64,000 nt of DNA. Source: Martinezella rhizogenes (GTDB lineage: Bacteria; Pseudomonadota; Alphaproteobacteria; Rhizobiales; Rhizobiaceae). This document shows, piece after piece, positions 61,235 to 64,000 of the stretch. The translations under genes and the position numbers were made by a program. The number at the start of each line of letters is the position of its first letter. Position 1 is the stretch's first letter. Where the stretch lies: positions 951,996 to 1,015,995 of the forward strand of contig JAAMEZ010000058.1 of the NCBI GenBank assembly GCA_013322215.1, given 5' to 3'. Under the pieces are notes generated by a model. The model ran no database searches. It was not told the DNA's origin and saw nothing but the letters and a program-made list of their open reading frames with translations.

Positions 61235-61244
61235 GAACTTCGAA

Positions 61245-62348
61245 ATGTCTTACGACCAGAAGCGCGTTGTCGATGCCATCCGGGCTTTCGAAGCCGGCGA
61301 GATCGTCGTCGTCATGGACGATAACGACCGCGAGAACGAAGGCGACCTCATCGTTGCCGCCGTTCACTGCACGCCGGAAAAGATGGCCTTCATCGTCCGG
61401 CACACTTCCGGCATCGTCTGCACGCCGATGCCGCGCGAGGAAGCCAAGCGGCTGAACCTCAACGCCATGGTTGCGGAAAATGATTCCGCCCATACGACGG
61501 CCTTCACCGTTTCCGTCGATTTCAAGCATGGCACCACAACAGGCATTTCCGCCGACGACCGGACCCTGACGGTTCGAAACCTCGCCAATCCGAATGTCGG
61601 CCCCACGGATTTCGTTCGTCCCGGCCATATCTTCCCGCTGGTTGCCCGCGAGGGCGGTGTGCTGATGCGTTCCGGCCATACGGAAGCCGCCGTCGACCTC
61701 TGCAAGCTTGCCGGCCTGCCGCCGATCGGCGTCATCAGCGAACTGGTCAATGACGACGGCACGGTGACACGCGGCCAGCAGGTGGTGGAATTCGCCGAGC
61801 AAAACGGCCTGAAGCTCGTCTCCGTCGCCGATCTCATCGCCTATCGCCAGCGCAAGGAAACGCTGATCGAGCTCGGCACCAGCTTCGACATCGAAACGCC
61901 GTTCGGCAAGGCACGCGCGCATACCTATTCGCTGCCCTGGGATCCGATGCAGCATCTCGCTGTGGTCTTCGGCGATATTCGCGACGGCGTCGATATCCCG
62001 GTGCGCCTGCATCCGGAAAACGTCGCCGAGGATCTGTTCGGCAAGCGCCGCCCGGTCGATTTCTACATGAAGAAGATCGCCGAGGAAGGCCGCGGCGTCA
62101 TCGTCTATCTTCGCGAAGGTTCCGTCGGTGTCGGTCATTTCGACAATGGCCGCAAGGCGCGTCAGGCCGAGCGCGAAAGCCATGCCGAAGCGCAGGCGCG
62201 CGATAGCGAATGGCTGGAAATCGGCCTTGGCGCACAGATCCTGAAGGATCTCGGCGTCAGCTCGATCAAGCTGCTCACCAGCCGCGAGCGTCACTATGTC
62301 GGGCTGGAAGGCTTCGGCATCAAAATCACCACGACAGAAATCTGCTGA
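61245..62348 (+). CDS. ribB: 3,4-dihydroxy-2-butanone 4-phosphate synthase with degenerate C-terminal domain (RibBX)
   Basis: 367 residues. The N-terminal RibB domain (about 1-205) is complete: VVMDDNDRENEGDLIVAA, TSGIVCTPMP, HTTAFTVSVDFKHGTTTGISADDR, RPGHIFPL, HTEAAVDLCKLAG. It forms the four-carbon precursor of riboflavin from ribulose 5-phosphate. The C-terminal part resembles GTP cyclohydrolase II but lacks its zinc cysteines (LHPENVAEDLFGKRRPVDFY where HxExxxxDxF...C-D-C stands), as in the described RibBX variant, so cyclohydrolase activity is not expected. Confidence 0.94.
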   Translation: MSYDQKRVVDAIRAFEAGEIVVVMDDNDRENEGDLIVAAVHCTPEKMAFIVRHTSGIVCTPMPREEAKRLNLNAMVAENDSAHTTAFTVSVDFKHGTTTGISADDRTLTVRNLANPNVGPTDFVRPGHIFPLVAREGGVLMRSGHTEAAVDLCKLAGLPPIGVISELVNDDGTVTRGQQVVEFAEQNGLKLVSVADLIAYRQRKETLIELGTSFDIETPFGKARAHTYSLPWDPMQHLAVVFGDIRDGVDIPVRLHPENVAEDLFGKRRPVDFYMKKIAEEGRGVIVYLREGSVGVGHFDNGRKARQAERESHAEAQARDSEWLEIGLGAQILKDLGVSSIKLLTSRERHYVGLEGFGIKITTTEIC

Positions 62349-62396
62349 TCGTTGCCCGGTCCGGAAGCGGAAAGCTGGATGCGAGGTTTATAGCCA

Positions 62397-63149
62397 TTGA
62401 AGCTCACCTATCGCAACGATGGGATAGAATTGCGGATCGGCGGTTTACCACCGATCTGGATGCATATGGGGATTGTGATCATTGCTTGTCTGCTCACCTT
62501 CCCCCTATGGATCGAGCTTCATGCAGGGGGACTTGCCACTGCCGGAATCATCATTCCCGGAATTATCCTATCTGTATTGGCTCACGAACTTGGACATGCC
62601 GGGACGGCCCGTTATCTCGGCTGCAAACCGACACTGATACGCCTGCATGCCGGTGGCGGCGAGGCAATTTTGGAAAGCGGCGATATTACACGAACTGAAG
62701 CGCGTCTGATTACGATCGCGGGGCCAGCCGCAAACCTCCTGATCGCGCTTGCGCTTCTGTCGGCATATTATGTTGCCATGCCAGACACGGCAGTACCCTT
62801 CGTCCCAACCCCCGAAAGTCCCTGGACTGTGCCGCCGCCCATGGCGGTACCGCCGTTTTGCCGGGCTCTTCAGTGGCTCGGCGTGCTGAATCTCATCTGG
62901 TGTGTCGTAAATCTGTTGCCGGCGTTTCCGCTCGATGGCGGACACCTATTCTATGACGTGATTGAATCTCGCCGCGGCCCTCATCAAGCCCTTTTTTGGA
63001 CAGGCCTGCTCGGAACGATTTTCGCGGTGATTGCCAAGATTATATTCATCGCCGGACTTTTAACGGGCTTCGTGATCTGGTCGCCACCCTATCTCAAGCC
63101 GAATTTACAGGCTCTCCAGATGGCGCGGCAACGTCAACCAACGACATGA
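62397..63149 (+). CDS. M50 family intramembrane zinc protease homologue
   Basis: 250 residues from TTG 62397 (MKLTYRNDGIELRIGG) with GAGG upstream. Hydrophobic throughout with about five helices. The zinc motif HELGH is in LSVLAHELGHAGTARYLG (about 62-66) and the second-site motif is NLLPAFPLDGGHLFY, both features of site-2 proteases. Such enzymes clip membrane-bound regulators or signal peptides; here no partner is evident. It follows ribBX 48 bases downstream. Confidence 0.88.
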   Translation: MKLTYRNDGIELRIGGLPPIWMHMGIVIIACLLTFPLWIELHAGGLATAGIIIPGIILSVLAHELGHAGTARYLGCKPTLIRLHAGGGEAILESGDITRTEARLITIAGPAANLLIALALLSAYYVAMPDTAVPFVPTPESPWTVPPPMAVPPFCRALQWLGVLNLIWCVVNLLPAFPLDGGHLFYDVIESRRGPHQALFWTGLLGTIFAVIAKIIFIAGLLTGFVIWSPPYLKPNLQALQMARQRQPTT

Positions 63150-63163
63150 GCGAAAGCTGGCCG

Positions 63164-63283
63164 TCCTCACCCTCCTCTTGAGGAGGCGGAGCAACGCTCC
63201 AGGATGGGGTGATGCCTCCCCGCACTCATAGGTCATCCCCACCCGCGCGTTCCGCTCCACCTCCTCCTCAAAGAGGAGGTGGC
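63164..63283. repeat. REP-like palindromic element
   Basis: Arms CCTCCTCTTGAGGAGGCGGAGC and GCTCCACCTCCTCCTCAAAGAGGAGG, each self-palindromic, around a GGTGATGCCTCCCC and CATCCCCACCCGC centre. The right arm encodes the last residues (SPPPL) of the GNAT on the minus strand. Confidence 0.7.
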
Positions 63284-63813
63284 GAAAACTCGCGATCCAA
63301 CAGACCCATCATGATGTCGTCGTGCCAGCGGCCGTTGACGTAAGCGGTTTCCCGCTCCCTGCCCTCGACCACAAAGCCGCATTTCTCATAGGCACGGATG
63401 GCGCGCTTGTTGTAGGCAAGCACGCGTATTCCGATGCGGTGCAGTCCCATCTCGCCGAAAGCGTGACGCAGCAGGAGAATAATGGCCTCGGTGCCAAAGC
63501 CTTTGCCAAGCAAGGCCGGATTGCTGATACCGATCGCCATCGTCGCGCGCTTGTCCTGAGGATTGACGTTGTCCAATCTGATTTCACCGGCAAAGACACC
63601 GTCGATTTCGATGACCCAGGCATGCGGGCGATCGGCGAACCGCTGCACCCAATTGACCGCTCCCTCCCGGGTGATGGGCTTGATGTCCTCTTTGTCGACG
63701 CCATACATTTCCGCGATCTCGGCATTCGTGCCCAGAGCGAAGCGCATATCGGCGTCGTCGGCACATGGCGGGCGGAGCCTGACGTTGCGACCCTCGAGAA
63801 TTGGCAACGACAA
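63268..63813 (-). CDS. GNAT acetyltransferase, RimJ/RimL type
   Basis: About 181 residues from TTG 63813, chosen because GGAGGG is just upstream; TTG 63831 lies before that site. GNAT pattern: LEGRNVRLRPPCADDADMRFALG, the acetyl-CoA loop GKGFGTEAIILLLRHAF, and LHRIGIRVLAYNKRAIRAYEKCGFVVEGRERETAYVNGRWHDDIMMGLL. It probably acetylates a protein N-terminus or small amine; the substrate is unknown. The tail after LLDREF comes from a palindromic repeat. Confidence 0.85.
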   Translation of the reverse strand: MSLPILEGRNVRLRPPCADDADMRFALGTNAEIAEMYGVDKEDIKPITREGAVNWVQRFADRPHAWVIEIDGVFAGEIRLDNVNPQDKRATMAIGISNPALLGKGFGTEAIILLLRHAFGEMGLHRIGIRVLAYNKRAIRAYEKCGFVVEGRERETAYVNGRWHDDIMMGLLDREFSPPPL

Positions 63814-63831
63814 TGAACCCTCCTTTTTCAA

Positions 63832-64000
63832 GCGCTCTTCTGCCTATTCGACCCCAGGAGTCATGTTCTTCACCAAAGGCAGAGGTTTGAAACGCTACGC
63901 TCAAGCTACTAGAAGTGGTTTTGCTATAGCTTACAAGCCTCGAACGGCACTATCACGGCCTGGAAAGCTCGGGGGTGGGGACGTTCCCCGCACTCAGGAT
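63832..64000. other. Window end, no assigned gene
   Basis: 169 bases. The last 40 (GGGGGTGGGGACGTTCCCCG and CACTCAGGAT) resemble part of the 63164-63283 repeat. An ATG at 63862 opens a frame to the window edge but has no supporting motif. Confidence 0.4.

Overview
The window reads as a high-GC (about 60%) chromosomal segment of a Rhizobiaceae member, most likely genus Rhizobium. The evidence is the CcrM (GANTC) methyltransferase, the BioR/BioY biotin module with TTATCTATAA operators, the aa3 cytochrome oxidase cluster with coxF, RibBX, IalB and DUF1344 proteins, and several copies of the rhizobial intergenic mosaic repeat (RIME-like, core GTGCGCAGCGGTTTTCG). Most genes are core housekeeping genes. 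I see no prophage, integrase, IS transposase or CRISPR array.

Layout. 1-3.3 kb: 3' end of a polar amino acid ABC ATPase with terminator, an A+T-richer GIY-YIG gene, tRNA-Gln(UUG), a cupin plus metallo-hydrolase pair, and a DUF1499 membrane protein. 3.5-12.9 kb: two small Rhizobium-type proteins, then ppdK, a CNNM/HlyC-type protein, smc and a DsbA-like protein, all on the minus strand. 13-18.7 kb: a DUF721 protein divergent from mutY-HAD-NTF2; ccrM; and an ArsR regulator divergent from a NIPSNAP/ABM pair. 18.7-22.4 kb: the biotin region (bioR, bioY, DUF1284), a HAD phosphatase and a lipoprotein. 22.7-29 kb: thrC, an M16 peptidase, a RimJ-like acetyltransferase and a 7TM-PAS-GGDEF-EAL protein. 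29-33.4 kb: a zinc-ribbon metallopeptidase, CsbD, AlgH/YqgE, a DsbD-N-domain protein, a peroxiredoxin and a ParDE pair. 33.4-36.1 kb: a zinc/manganese ABC operon headed by a 42-residue membrane ORF and preceded by a Zur-like palindrome. 36.1-39.4 kb: a Dabb protein, an ArgP/LysG-type regulator divergent from LysE, and a DapA-family protein. 39.4-49.5 kb: a long minus-strand series, ctaC-ctaD-ctaB-coxF-ctaG-ctaE then DUF983-SURF1-ispH-thrB-rnhA, interrupted by a plus-strand CPT-like kinase. 49.9-55.7 kb: ialB, tldD, a MazG-like protein, a D-Ala-D-Ala carboxypeptidase with SPOR domain, a polysaccharide deacetylase and pdxH. 55.8-63.8 kb: a lipoprotein, a J-domain protein, fabI, a histidine phosphatase, DUF1344, aroC-ribBX-M50 protease, and a GNAT.

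Functional groupings: respiration (the six-gene oxidase operon, DUF983 and SURF1 assemble the aa3 oxidase); cell-cycle and DNA maintenance (smc, ccrM, mutY, rnhA); amino acid and cofactor supply (thrB/thrC, aroC, ribBX, pdxH, ispH, BioY uptake under BioR); metal uptake; envelope (carboxypeptidase, deacetylase, IalB, lipoproteins).

The least ordinary observations are: two BioR operators in an inverted repeat around the bioY leader; the tiny membrane ORF fused by ATGA overlap to the metal ABC operon; strong intercistronic hairpins within the oxidase operon; a kinase gene interrupting the oxidase cluster; and RIME-type repeats that abut or overlap stop codons. I found no convincing wholly new multi-gene system.
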